From Anaerolineales bacterium (GTDB taxonomy: Bacteria > Chloroflexota > Anaerolineae > Anaerolineales > UBA11579): 64,000 nucleotides of DNA. The first letter of the stretch is position 1, and every line of letters starts with the position of its first letter. Position numbers and translations under genes: made by a program. The notes beneath the pieces are model-generated. The model did not search any database and had not been told where the DNA came from. It saw only the letters and a program-made list of their open reading frames with translations. Shown one piece after another: positions 44,283 to 52,374 of this stretch. The stretch covers positions 124,001 to 188,000 of the forward strand of contig JAHCIJ010000001.1 in NCBI GenBank assembly GCA_026129255.1. Direction: 5' to 3'.

Positions 44283-44819
44283 ATGTGGCAGCCACTTCGT
44301 ACTCGCGAAAGCGCCCGCAAGGGCCAGGGCATGGTGGAATTTGCGTTAGCTATTCCCATCCTGCTGCTGATCATTGTGGGCATCTTTGAGGCGGGGCGTG
44401 CCATCTATGTCTACCAATCCATCAGCAGCGCTGGCCGCGAGGCGGCTCGCCTCGGCTCCGGCGCAGGCGAAGCCAGCGGCACGCCGCAGTACCTCAACTG
44501 CACTGCCATCCGCAACCGGGCGATAGACATCGGCCGCCCTGGCAACGTCACCGCCGCCAATGTGCTCATCAGCTATGACCGTGGCCCGGGCACGCCCTCG
44601 TTGGGCAATTGCCCCGTCAATGTTGTAGACATCGCCCTGGGCGATCGCATCATTGTGCAGGTGACCGGCACCTTTACCCCCGGCGCGCCGATGCCGATCT
44701 TCCGCTTCCCTACGCTCACCTTCACCACAGTGACGCGCCGCACCATCCTCAAAGGGGTCGACCTGAGTTGGCTGCCGATGCTGGTCTCGTTGGATATTGA
44801 CTTTGCGGAGGCCGAGTAG
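44283..44819 (+). CDS. TadE-like pilus/secretion protein
   Basis: The start is the ATG at 44283 (the frame opens two codons earlier at TTG). KGQGMVEFALAIPILLLIIVGIFEAGRA is the TadE-type N-terminal signal: charged start, then a single hydrophobic helix with Glu near its head. About 140 outer residues include two Cys. TadE proteins are minor pilins of Flp/Tad systems, but no Tad ATPase or prepilin peptidase gene is nearby. Confidence 0.85.
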   Translation: MWQPLRTRESARKGQGMVEFALAIPILLLIIVGIFEAGRAIYVYQSISSAGREAARLGSGAGEASGTPQYLNCTAIRNRAIDIGRPGNVTAANVLISYDRGPGTPSLGNCPVNVVDIALGDRIIVQVTGTFTPGAPMPIFRFPTLTFTTVTRRTILKGVDLSWLPMLVSLDIDFAEAE

Positions 44820-44820
44820 C

Positions 44821-45267
44821 ATGCGCTCCCCGGGTCGCCGCGGCGAGCGCGGCCAAAGCCTCACTGAGATGGCCATCTCCTTTGTGGTGCTGGTGCTGGT
44901 GCTGGCGGTGGGCGTGGATGTAGGGCGTGCATACTTTGCCCTCATCTCCCTGCGTGAAGCCGCCGAGGAAGGCGCCATCTACGGCTCCTTCAACGTGTGC
45001 AGCACTGCAAACATTGAAGCACGCGTGCGTAGTAGCTCCACCACGCCGATAAACCTGGCCGATACGACCAATGTCACGGTGGCGGTCAGCCGGCCGTCCA
45101 GCTCGTGTGACGGCTCCCCGGTTACGTGTGCTGGCCAACCGCTCACTGTCACAGTGACGCATCAATTCACGCTGACTATGCCCTTTGTCGGCGCTATTCT
45201 CGGTACACAGACCTTTCCTTTATCTGTGTCTTCCAGCAGCACGATCCTAAGACCGCCCACCTGCTAG
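44821..45267 (+). CDS. TadE/TadG-like pseudopilin
   Basis: The start is the ATG at 44821, one base after the previous stop. RGERGQSLTEMAISFVVLVLVLAVGVDVGRAYF is the same type of N-terminal helix with the key Glu. The outer part of about 100 residues has four or more Cys. It pairs with the preceding gene. A bidirectional terminator follows. Confidence 0.83.
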   Translation: MRSPGRRGERGQSLTEMAISFVVLVLVLAVGVDVGRAYFALISLREAAEEGAIYGSFNVCSTANIEARVRSSSTTPINLADTTNVTVAVSRPSSSCDGSPVTCAGQPLTVTVTHQFTLTMPFVGAILGTQTFPLSVSSSSTILRPPTC

Positions 45268-45275
45268 CAATCAAT

Positions 45276-45306
45276 AAAAAAAGCCCGCCATTTGGCGGGC
45301 TTTTTT
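45276..45306. terminator. Bidirectional terminator between convergent genes
   Basis: GCCCGCC-ATTT-GGCGGGC (45283-45300) is flanked by seven A on the left and six T on the right. It ends both the TadE-like operon and pepF. Confidence 0.93.
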
Positions 45307-45323
45307 GTGGCATGCAGCAGGCT

Positions 45324-47312
45324 TTAGGCCTTGATGTTGACGTACTCTTCCACTTGCTGGCCGATGACAGCCAAGCTGTCTTGCCAGAACTTCTTCTCGC
45401 GGATGTTGATGCCAAAGCGCTGCGCCAGGGTGGCGGCATCGCCCAGGCCGGTGCTGGCCAGCAGCTCGCGGTAGTCCTTGGTGAACTCGGCGCCGCGCTG
45501 CTGGTAGATGGCATACAGACCCGTGCCAAACAGCAGGCCAAAGGCATACGGGTAGTTGTAGAACGAAAAACCGGCATAGTAGTAGTGCGGCTTCCAGGTC
45601 CACATGTACTTGTGCAGTTGCTTGGGGTCCAGCCCATCGCCGTAGGTCGCCAGTTGGGCGCGCTCCATGATCTCGCACAGCTCGTCGGCCGAGAGCTCGG
45701 CCTTGGCGCGGCGCTCGAATACTTCTTTCTCGAACAAATAGCGCGAGGTGATGTCTACGATCACCTGCGAAGCGTTGAGCAGCTGGTTCTCCAAAATGGC
45801 CAGCTTCTCGCCAGGGGTCTGTGCCAGCTTGATCGAGGCGTTGTTGATGATCGTCTCGCACATGATCGAGGCGGTTTCGGCCAGCGTCATCGGTGTGATC
45901 GCCTGCAGGAAGGTTTTGCCCACCAAGCATTCGTTGTGATAGGCGTGGCCCAGTTCGTGCGCCAGGGTGCTGAGTTGGTCCATCGAGCCGTCAAAGTTGG
46001 CCAGAATGCGAGACTCATCCACGCCGGGCACATCCATGCAGAACGCTCCGGCGCTTTTGCCCTCGCGCATCTCGGCATCGATCCAGTTGTTGTCAAAGGC
46101 ACGCTTGGCCAGTCCGCGCAGATCGTCTGAGAAGCCGCCAAACTGCTCGAGGATGAAGTCGCGCGCCTCCTCGTAGGTGTAGACGCGGTCCATGCTGCCC
46201 ATCGGCGCGTACAGGTCCCACCAGGCCAGCGACTGTTTGCCCAGGCGCTGTGCCTTGGACTTGAAGTAGCGCCGGAAGGTGGGGAAGCTCTCGTGCATGG
46301 CTTCCATCATTGCGTCCAGGGTTTGGCGGTCAATGCGCGAAGTGTCCACGGAGGAGTGCAGGGCGTCACTGCGGCCGCGGCGCTCGTTGAGCGTGTGCAC
46401 CTCGCCCTTCACGCCGTTCATGGCGGCGGCATACACTTCCTTCACGCCATCGAAGGCGGCCATCTCAGCTTCGTAGCCGCGGCGACGCACATTCGGGTCT
46501 GCATGGCTGCGCAGATTGATCAGCGCCGGCATAGGCAGCTTCTGCAGCTTGCCGTCCAGCTTGAATTCAACACTCAGCTGCGAATTGGTGGTGTTCTGCA
46601 ACTTGCCCCAGGCGTTGGAGCCACTCAGCGAGAGCTCGGCCGCCAGCGCCTCTTCGGCAGAGTCCATCAGATACTTGCTCTGCTGGTGCACTTCTTTCAG
46701 GAAGAAGGCGTGGTCGGCCAGCGTGCCCAAGCGGCGGGTGAGCTCATCCAGTTGGCTGGCGCTAAAGGTGCCGACCCAGCCGCTGATGGCGACATCGATC
46801 TTTTGCAGGTGCACGCCGTATTGCTCCACCTCAGATTCGGTGCGGCGGGCAGTCTGGTTGTAGGAGTCGGTAGTTGTGTATGAGGCGATGTAGGCATTGA
46901 GCGTGCCGTACAGACGCATGGCTTTGTTCAGCTTATCCAGCAGGCTGGAGAGCACGGTGGCCAGCTCATCGGTGCTGGTCTGCACCGGGCCTTCTGAGCG
47001 CTTTTCCACCTTCTGTTCGGCCAGGTAGGCGTCGATGGCTGCCAGCTGGCTTTCGAGGTCAGCTACGCCGGCTTTGAACTCGGCGCCTTCCAGGCTGGGG
47101 TATACGTTGCTCAGGTCCCAGCGGGGCACGTTGCCCAGGTTGGGCGCCTTGCTCTTGGGGGCTTTGGCTTTGCGTGCCACCGGCTTCTTGGCCGCCTTGC
47201 TGGCGGTCTTCTTTACCGGTTTCGCCTTGGCTTTAGTGACTTTGGCCTTGCTTTTGGCCTTGGTCACAGCTTTCTTGGCGGTTTTCTTTGCAGCTTTTTT
47301 CTTGGGGGCCAT
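45324..47312 (-). CDS. pepF: Oligoendopeptidase F (M3 family) with lysine/alanine-rich N-terminal tail
   Basis: The M3B catalytic core has LAHELGHAYHNE, the HExxH zinc motif, and the usual downstream Glu region (SIMCETIINN). The core of about 600 residues is of normal length. Before it lie about 57 residues made almost only of Lys, Ala, Pro and Thr (repeats such as AKKTAKKA, KAKAKPVKK), like bacterial histone H1/AlgP tails. The AAAGGA site just before this ATG supports the long start. No signal peptide. The tail may bind nucleic acid or polyanions (inference). Confidence 0.92.
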   Translation of the reverse strand: MAPKKKAAKKTAKKAVTKAKSKAKVTKAKAKPVKKTASKAAKKPVARKAKAPKSKAPNLGNVPRWDLSNVYPSLEGAEFKAGVADLESQLAAIDAYLAEQKVEKRSEGPVQTSTDELATVLSSLLDKLNKAMRLYGTLNAYIASYTTTDSYNQTARRTESEVEQYGVHLQKIDVAISGWVGTFSASQLDELTRRLGTLADHAFFLKEVHQQSKYLMDSAEEALAAELSLSGSNAWGKLQNTTNSQLSVEFKLDGKLQKLPMPALINLRSHADPNVRRRGYEAEMAAFDGVKEVYAAAMNGVKGEVHTLNERRGRSDALHSSVDTSRIDRQTLDAMMEAMHESFPTFRRYFKSKAQRLGKQSLAWWDLYAPMGSMDRVYTYEEARDFILEQFGGFSDDLRGLAKRAFDNNWIDAEMREGKSAGAFCMDVPGVDESRILANFDGSMDQLSTLAHELGHAYHNECLVGKTFLQAITPMTLAETASIMCETIINNASIKLAQTPGEKLAILENQLLNASQVIVDITSRYLFEKEVFERRAKAELSADELCEIMERAQLATYGDGLDPKQLHKYMWTWKPHYYYAGFSFYNYPYAFGLLFGTGLYAIYQQRGAEFTKDYRELLASTGLGDAATLAQRFGINIREKKFWQDSLAVIGQQVEEYVNIKA

Positions 47313-47370
47313 AGGGCATCCTTTTCACCAAAATATAGGGTAAAGACGAGTATCCCGATTGTAACAGAGC

Positions 47371-47400
47371 AAAAAACTCGCCCATGTGGGCGAGTTTTTT
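47371..47400. terminator. Bidirectional terminator upstream of pepF
   Basis: ACTCGCCC-ATGT-GGGCGAGT with an A tract on the left and T tract on the right. On the minus strand it ends the long operon finishing with the MscS-type gene and insulates pepF. Confidence 0.92.
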
Positions 47401-47436
47401 GTGATCCTAGGGGGAGCGAGCAGGGTGCTAGCCGGG

Positions 47437-48591
47437 TTAGCCAGTCACGTTGCTGCCAAAACTGGAGAAATCTGCACCGGTGGGGTTTTGGAAGACGCGC
47501 AGCCCGAACTCCGGCACGATGGCCAGCAAGTGGTCAAAAATGCTGGCCTGGATGGCCTCGTAGGCGGCCCACTCGGTTGTGGTGGTGAAGAGATACACCT
47601 CGATCGGCAAGCCGGTGGTGCCAGGGTCCAGTTGGCGCACGATAATGGTCTGATCCTTCTTCACATCCGGGCGCTGGCGCAGGTAGGCATCCACATAGGC
47701 CATGAAGACCGAAACGTTGGTGAGCTGGTTGGGCTTGTTCTCAAAGAAATCCTTCAGCAGCGGGCGCTGCTTGTGGTTGGCGAGCTCCTCAAGGGTGCAA
47801 AAACGCACGCTCTGAATATCCAGCGAGATGGAGCGTTTGACGCGGCGGCCACCGCTCTGGCTCATGCCGCGCCAGTTCTTGAAAGACACCTCCAGCAGCT
47901 TGTGCGTAGGGATCACAGTGAAGGTCATATCAAAGTTCTGGATCTTGATGGTATGCAATGACATGTTGGTGACATCGCCATCGGCAGCAAAGGCAGGCAC
48001 CTCGATCCAGTCGCCTTCCTTCACCAAGTCATTGGCCGTGATCTGTACACTGGCCACCAGCCCCAGAATGGTGTCCTGAAAGATCAGCAGCAGGATGGCG
48101 GTGAGCGCCCCGAGGCCGCCCAGCAGCAGCGGCGAGCGGCCAGTGAATACGGAGATACTGAGGATGATGCCCACGCCAATGATCAGGATCTTGCCCAGGT
48201 CCAAATAGCTTTGGATGGGCACGCCGGAGTAGGTGGGGCGGCTCTCGTAGATCACATTGGTTGCGCTGAGCATAGCGTTGAGCGTCAGCACCAGGATCCA
48301 CAGGATGAAGAACAGGCTGGCTGCTTGCAGGGTCTGGGTATATGCTGGCCACAGGTAGGCGAACACATACACCACGCCCAGTGGGGCTACCCAGGACAAA
48401 CGGTTGGGCTGCATGTGCTTGACGAGCACATCGTCCCACTCGTTCTTGGTGCTGCGCGTCAGCCACACCAGCCCGCGCCCCACAATGTAGCGCGCGAACA
48501 CAAAGCTCACGATGACTGCACCCAACACGGCCCACGGGGCCAGGTCTGGGTTGATGTCCATCCATATTCTGATACTGTCGATAAGGGTCAT
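47437..48591 (-). CDS. MscS-family mechanosensitive channel (YbdG-like)
   Basis: 384 residues with about five membrane helices. The pore helix region is LLLGGLGALTAILLLIFQDTILGLVASVQI, then the beta domain with VKEGDWIEV and the motif TFTVIPTHKLLEVSFKNWR. This fits the MscM/YbdG subgroup. Its ATG overlaps the preceding stop (ATGA). It is the last gene of the tyrosine-degradation transcript, so it may be co-transcribed by chance. Confidence 0.9.
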   Translation of the reverse strand: MTLIDSIRIWMDINPDLAPWAVLGAVIVSFVFARYIVGRGLVWLTRSTKNEWDDVLVKHMQPNRLSWVAPLGVVYVFAYLWPAYTQTLQAASLFFILWILVLTLNAMLSATNVIYESRPTYSGVPIQSYLDLGKILIIGVGIILSISVFTGRSPLLLGGLGALTAILLLIFQDTILGLVASVQITANDLVKEGDWIEVPAFAADGDVTNMSLHTIKIQNFDMTFTVIPTHKLLEVSFKNWRGMSQSGGRRVKRSISLDIQSVRFCTLEELANHKQRPLLKDFFENKPNQLTNVSVFMAYVDAYLRQRPDVKKDQTIIVRQLDPGTTGLPIEVYLFTTTTEWAAYEAIQASIFDHLLAIVPEFGLRVFQNPTGADFSSFGSNVTG

Positions 48592-49223
48592 GGTTTGCTC
48601 CCAAGTTGAGATGGGGGTCGTTTCATTTCAAAGGTATCTGCGGTGCGCGCGTAACCAAAGCCGGAGAGACGGCCAATGGCGCGCAGTTTCTGAGCGTCAA
48701 TGTAGAACTTTTCGTTGATGATCTCATCGGCAATGTGCATATGCACCACCTCGCCGAGGATGATCCACGAGGAACCCGGCGTGCCATCCCCAATGGGCAC
48801 CACTTGGCTCAGCACGCATTCAAAACTGGCCGGGCTCTCCGCTATGCGCGGGGCACGCACGCGCACACTCGGCGCAGGCGTGAGTCCCGCCAGCACGAAC
48901 TCGTCGCCATCCGGCGGCAGCTCAGTGGAGCTCAGGTTCATGGCCTCGGCCAGGTCTTCGGTCACAATGTTGATCACGTACTCCTTGGTCGCCAGGATGT
49001 TGTTATAGGTGTCCTTGACGCCGCCATCCGTGCCGCGCACCTCGGCGCAAAACAGCAGGGTGGGGGGGTTATGGGCAGCTACGTTGAAGAACGAAAAAGG
49101 CGCCAAATTGTGTACGCCCGCCGCATCCATACTGGAAACCCAGGCGATGGGGCGCGGCACAACGCAACCGTTGATGACTTTGCTAATGGCGCCCGCAGGG
49201 GCAGTCTTGGGATCGATCTGCAT
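48588..49223 (-). CDS. Flavin reductase-like FMN-binding protein (DIM6/NTAB family)
   Basis: The start is the ATG at 49223 (MQIDPKTA), 5 nt after the upstream stop. VPRPIAWVSSMDAAGVHNLAPFSFFN is the flavin-binding block of the family. Homologues supply reduced flavin or bind FMN in oxygenase systems. Its place after homogentisate dioxygenase suggests a role in aromatic breakdown, but the reaction is not known. Confidence 0.88.
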   Translation of the reverse strand: MQIDPKTAPAGAISKVINGCVVPRPIAWVSSMDAAGVHNLAPFSFFNVAAHNPPTLLFCAEVRGTDGGVKDTYNNILATKEYVINIVTEDLAEAMNLSSTELPPDGDEFVLAGLTPAPSVRVRAPRIAESPASFECVLSQVVPIGDGTPGSSWIILGEVVHMHIADEIINEKFYIDAQKLRAIGRLSGFGYARTADTFEMKRPPSQLGSKP

Positions 49224-49228
49224 GCAGG

Positions 49229-49873
49229 CTACTTCTTGGTGCGCTGGCTGAAGGTCCACGCCAGCATGAACAGGCCAAAGAGCATGAAGAAGAAGCGTGC
49301 CAGTTCAAACCACGGGCTGGGGAAGGCGTACACCAGGATGCCAGCGGGCACATAACCCAGCCACAAGCCCCAGCGTAGCACTCGCTCCCACACGGTCTTG
49401 TCCGGCAGCACAAAAGCAAACAGGAAGAAGCTCAGGTAGCTGCTCTGGAACTTGATTGAACTCCACAGCGCACGGGAATGGATCATCTCAGCACTGGGCT
49501 GTACCCCTTGCCCGGCCATGCGCAGAAATACCAGCAGCTCATTGTTCTCGTGAATATCCAGATAGCTGGTGATCAGCAACGCCACCAGCCCGGCGGCGAC
49601 CAGCCACACATTGTCTGCATTTTTTAGGGCGATCGCCAGCAGGATGAACAAGGCACTATAGAACAGCACAAAAAAGCTGTCGATGGCTACATAGGTGCGC
49701 ACGCTGGTTTCATTGGCCAGCAGCATGTCAGCGTATTGGGCGGGAGCCTGAAAGCCCTCGAACGATTGGTCCGCCGAGCCCTGCAGAATGCTGGCTACCA
49801 GCAGCGCCGCCAGTGCAAGCCCGGCGGCCAGCGCCAACCGCACAATGTTGCGAGTGAGTGTGGTGCCCTTCAT
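49229..49873 (-). CDS. Integral membrane protein, unknown
   Basis: 214 residues with about six hydrophobic segments, including one each near 10-30, 60-85, 90-110, 145-160, 165-185 and 188-208. The loop after the first segment is outside-like. I recognise no family. It abuts hmgA with no gap and precedes the flavin-binding protein gene, so it belongs to the operon. Confidence 0.75.
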   Translation of the reverse strand: MKGTTLTRNIVRLALAAGLALAALLVASILQGSADQSFEGFQAPAQYADMLLANETSVRTYVAIDSFFVLFYSALFILLAIALKNADNVWLVAAGLVALLITSYLDIHENNELLVFLRMAGQGVQPSAEMIHSRALWSSIKFQSSYLSFFLFAFVLPDKTVWERVLRWGLWLGYVPAGILVYAFPSPWFELARFFFMLFGLFMLAWTFSQRTKK

Positions 49874-51040
49874 TTACTCTCCGTCTCCGTCCATCCAACT
49901 GTCTTGGTACTCTGGCTTTTCCATCTCTAGCGCATCGGTGGTGAGGTGCAGCGGGTGGAAGGTATCCACCATCACGGCCAGCTCATCCGTGCGCTTCTTG
50001 CCGATCGAGGCCTCGGTAGCGCCAGGCTGCGGGCCGTGAGGCAGGCCGAAGGGGTGCATGGAAATATCGCAGCGGTCGATGCCCTTGCGAGACATGAACT
50101 CGCCCTCGGCGTAGTAGATCACTTCGTCTGACTGCACGTTGGAGTGGTTGTAGGGCGCCGGGATGGCATCTGGGTGGAAGTCGTACAGGCGCGGCACAAA
50201 GGAGCACACCACAAAATTGCGCCCCTGGAAGGTCTGGTGCGTGGGCGGCGGCAGGTGCAGCGCGCCGACATGCGGTTCGTAGTCGTTGATGTTGAAGATC
50301 CACGGGTACAAGTAGCCGTCCCAGCCCACAACATCATGCGGGTGATGGTCAAGCACGTGGCGGCTGATCGTATCACGCACTTTGACGCGCACTTCAAATT
50401 CGCCGCGGTCCGTGTGGGTATCAAGTTGAGTAGGAACGCGGATGTCGCGCTCGGTGTAGGGCGCGTGCTCCAGCAGCTGGCCGTACTCATTGCGGTAGCG
50501 GCGCGGCGGCTCGATGTGCGATGGTGTCTCGATGACGAAGAAGCGCGCCTCTGGGCCGGAGATCTCCAGCTTCCAGGTGGTGCCAAAGGGGATGACGACA
50601 TAATCGCCCGCCTTGAACTCTAGCACGCCGAACTGGCTGCGCAGCACGCCGCTGCCCTCGTGCACGAACCAGCACTCGTAGGCCTGCGCGTTGCGATAGA
50701 AGTAGTCCATGCTATTGGTGGGGCGGCTCAGGCTCATGGTGACGTCGTTGTTGCCCAGCACCACACGCCGCGCCGCCACCGGGTCGCCACCCGCAGGGAT
50801 GTCCGCAGTGCGGAAGGCGCGGTGGCGAATGGCGCCAAAGTCCACATATTCAGGTTTGGCGCTGCCGAGTAGCTCTACTTTTTTGATGCGTGGGGGAAGG
50901 AAGTGATGATACAGCAGGGATTGGATGCTGGAAAAGCCCTCCAAGCCCATCACTTCTTCACGATACAGGTTGCCATTGGGCTTGCGGAACTGCACATGGC
51001 GTTTTTGGGGGAATTCACCGAGGGAGTGGTAGAAGGGCAT
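49874..51040 (-). CDS. hmgA: Homogentisate 1,2-dioxygenase
   Basis: 388 residues, the shorter bacterial form. It opens the ring of homogentisate in tyrosine breakdown. Fe ligands are His in PYNHSN, an acidic residue in the following QSDEV and His in GLPHGPQPG; QAYECWFVHEG is also typical. In the long form Glu is six residues after the first His; here that position is Asp followed by Glu. Its ribosome site (AAAGGA) lies at the edge of the inverted repeat flanking the next upstream ORF. Confidence 0.92.
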   Translation of the reverse strand: MPFYHSLGEFPQKRHVQFRKPNGNLYREEVMGLEGFSSIQSLLYHHFLPPRIKKVELLGSAKPEYVDFGAIRHRAFRTADIPAGGDPVAARRVVLGNNDVTMSLSRPTNSMDYFYRNAQAYECWFVHEGSGVLRSQFGVLEFKAGDYVVIPFGTTWKLEISGPEARFFVIETPSHIEPPRRYRNEYGQLLEHAPYTERDIRVPTQLDTHTDRGEFEVRVKVRDTISRHVLDHHPHDVVGWDGYLYPWIFNINDYEPHVGALHLPPPTHQTFQGRNFVVCSFVPRLYDFHPDAIPAPYNHSNVQSDEVIYYAEGEFMSRKGIDRCDISMHPFGLPHGPQPGATEASIGKKRTDELAVMVDTFHPLHLTTDALEMEKPEYQDSWMDGDGE

Positions 51041-51052
51041 TTTTAAGTCCTT

Positions 51053-51080
51053 TCAGCGGTCAGCTGTCAGCCTTCAGCTT
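51053..51080. repeat. Left inverted repeat flanking the four-helix-bundle ORF
   Basis: Made of CAGC-type units (TCAGCGGTCAGCTGTCAGCC and onward). On the minus strand it encodes the last residues and stop of the ORF and runs up to the hmgA ribosome site. It is an inverted copy of 51431-51456. Confidence 0.8.
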
Positions 51081-51419
51081 GCGAATGAGCGAGCTAAGCA
51101 TCTTCTTGATTTCGGTTATGTCTTGATTGAGTTGAGCATATTGCTCACTAGTGAGGAATTTTAGCTCAAATGCAAGCAACAGCTGATACTCGGTCTCACT
51201 AGCTGATCCAAAAGCTATTTGTAGGAATCGGCGCATATCGGCATCACTACCGCGTCCAACCCCCTCAGCAATATTTGATGGAATAGACACAGCTGCGCGC
51301 CTAAGCTGGCTGGTAAGCCCATACAGCTCTGAGGTTGGGAATTGTGTGGTGGCCTTGTAGATTTGAAGCGCCAATAGGTGGGATTTCTCCCAAACTTGCA
51401 ATTTGCGAAAGTCTTTCAC
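51060..51419 (-). CDS. Four-helix-bundle protein (23S rRNA intervening-sequence type)
   Basis: 119 residues beginning FRKLQVWEKSHLLALQIYKAT, with LRRAAVSIPSNIAEGVGRGS, the signature of this widespread family. The fold resembles the Avd protein of diversity-generating retroelements; function is unknown. The start is GTG with GGAGGG upstream. Inverted CAGCTGA-type repeats lie at both ends, and it sits between two genes of one pathway, so it looks like an inserted cassette. Confidence 0.88.
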   Translation of the reverse strand: MKDFRKLQVWEKSHLLALQIYKATTQFPTSELYGLTSQLRRAAVSIPSNIAEGVGRGSDADMRRFLQIAFGSASETEYQLLLAFELKFLTSEQYAQLNQDITEIKKMLSSLIRKLKADS

Positions 51420-51430
51420 TCACCCTCCTG

Positions 51431-51456
51431 AAGCTGAAAGCTGACTGCTGATAGCT
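51431..51456. repeat. Right inverted repeat flanking the four-helix-bundle ORF
   Basis: AAGCTGAAAGCTGACTGCTG and onward; matches the reverse complement of 51053-51080 with few changes over about 21 bases. It lies between the GTG start and the upstream FAH-family gene. Confidence 0.8.
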
Positions 51457-51461
51457 TTAGG

Positions 51462-52370
51462 CTAAATCACTCGATTCGCTAATGTGCCTAAAGCCTCCAC
51501 TTCCAACTCAACAACATCGCCTATTTGGAGCCAAGGGCCCTCCGCCTTCGTGAGCTCCAGCAGGCAGCCTGTGCCCACCGTGCCCGAGCCGATCACATCG
51601 CCCGGCTGCAGGGTCACATCCTGCGAGGAGCGCGCAATAATCTCGCCGAAGGAGTAGTGAATATCGGCCCAGTTGCCGAGCGAAAGCTGCTTCCCGTTCA
51701 CGCGCGCTTTCATTTCGAGCGTGTATACGCCGGGGCGGCCGGCGCTGGCGCTTGCCAGCTCATCCGGCGTCACGATCACCGGCCCCAGGCTGGTGGCGAA
51801 GTCTTTACCCTTGGCTGGGCCGAGACCCACCTTCATTTCTTTGCGCTGCACATCACGCGCCGACCAATCGTTCATGATGGTGAAGCCAAAAATGTGCTCC
51901 ACAGCCTGCTCAGGCGCCAGGTCGCGCCCCGGCTTGCCAATGATTGCCGCCACTTCCAGCTCATAGTCCATCGCCTGGGTAAAACGCGGGATGCGGATCT
52001 CGTCACCTGGCCCGAACACCGTGGTGGGGTTGGTGAAGTAAAACACAGGGAACTCGTACCACTCCGTCGGCACCTCGCGCCCGCGGTTCTGGTTGGCGGT
52101 CTTGACGTGCGTCTCGAAGGCATAAGCGTCACGGATGCTGGGCGGGTTGCTCAGTGGGGGTAGCAAGCGCACATCGCTCAGCGGCCACACCGATTGCGTC
52201 TGGCGGGCGATCTGCGCCGCCAGCGCCCAGGTGTCCGCCCCGGCTCGGATGAAGCTCAACATGTCTTGCGGCAGGTCGCCACGCCCCAGGGAGACGACGC
52301 GGTCTTCTGCAATGAGCGCCCCCAATCGGGGGCGCTCATCACTGGGTGCTGTGAATGTCAGGTAGCGCAT
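51462..52370 (-). CDS. Fumarylacetoacetate hydrolase-family protein
   Basis: 302 residues. DYELEVAAIIGKPGRD carries metal ligands, FTIMNDWSARDVQRKE and GPAKGKDFATSLGP are core FAH motifs, and GDVIGSGTVGTGC closes the site. By context it cleaves fumarylacetoacetate (or the maleyl isomer) at the end of tyrosine breakdown. No maleylacetoacetate isomerase gene is seen here. It starts 4 nt after hppD. Confidence 0.9.
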   Translation of the reverse strand: MRYLTFTAPSDERPRLGALIAEDRVVSLGRGDLPQDMLSFIRAGADTWALAAQIARQTQSVWPLSDVRLLPPLSNPPSIRDAYAFETHVKTANQNRGREVPTEWYEFPVFYFTNPTTVFGPGDEIRIPRFTQAMDYELEVAAIIGKPGRDLAPEQAVEHIFGFTIMNDWSARDVQRKEMKVGLGPAKGKDFATSLGPVIVTPDELASASAGRPGVYTLEMKARVNGKQLSLGNWADIHYSFGEIIARSSQDVTLQPGDVIGSGTVGTGCLLELTKAEGPWLQIGDVVELEVEALGTLANRVI

Positions 52371-52374
52371 CGGC

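Noticed and set aside
44283-45267. A complete Tad pilus locus
   Set aside because: Only two TadE-like genes are present. No TadA ATPase, TadB/C, TadV peptidase or Flp pilin is nearby.
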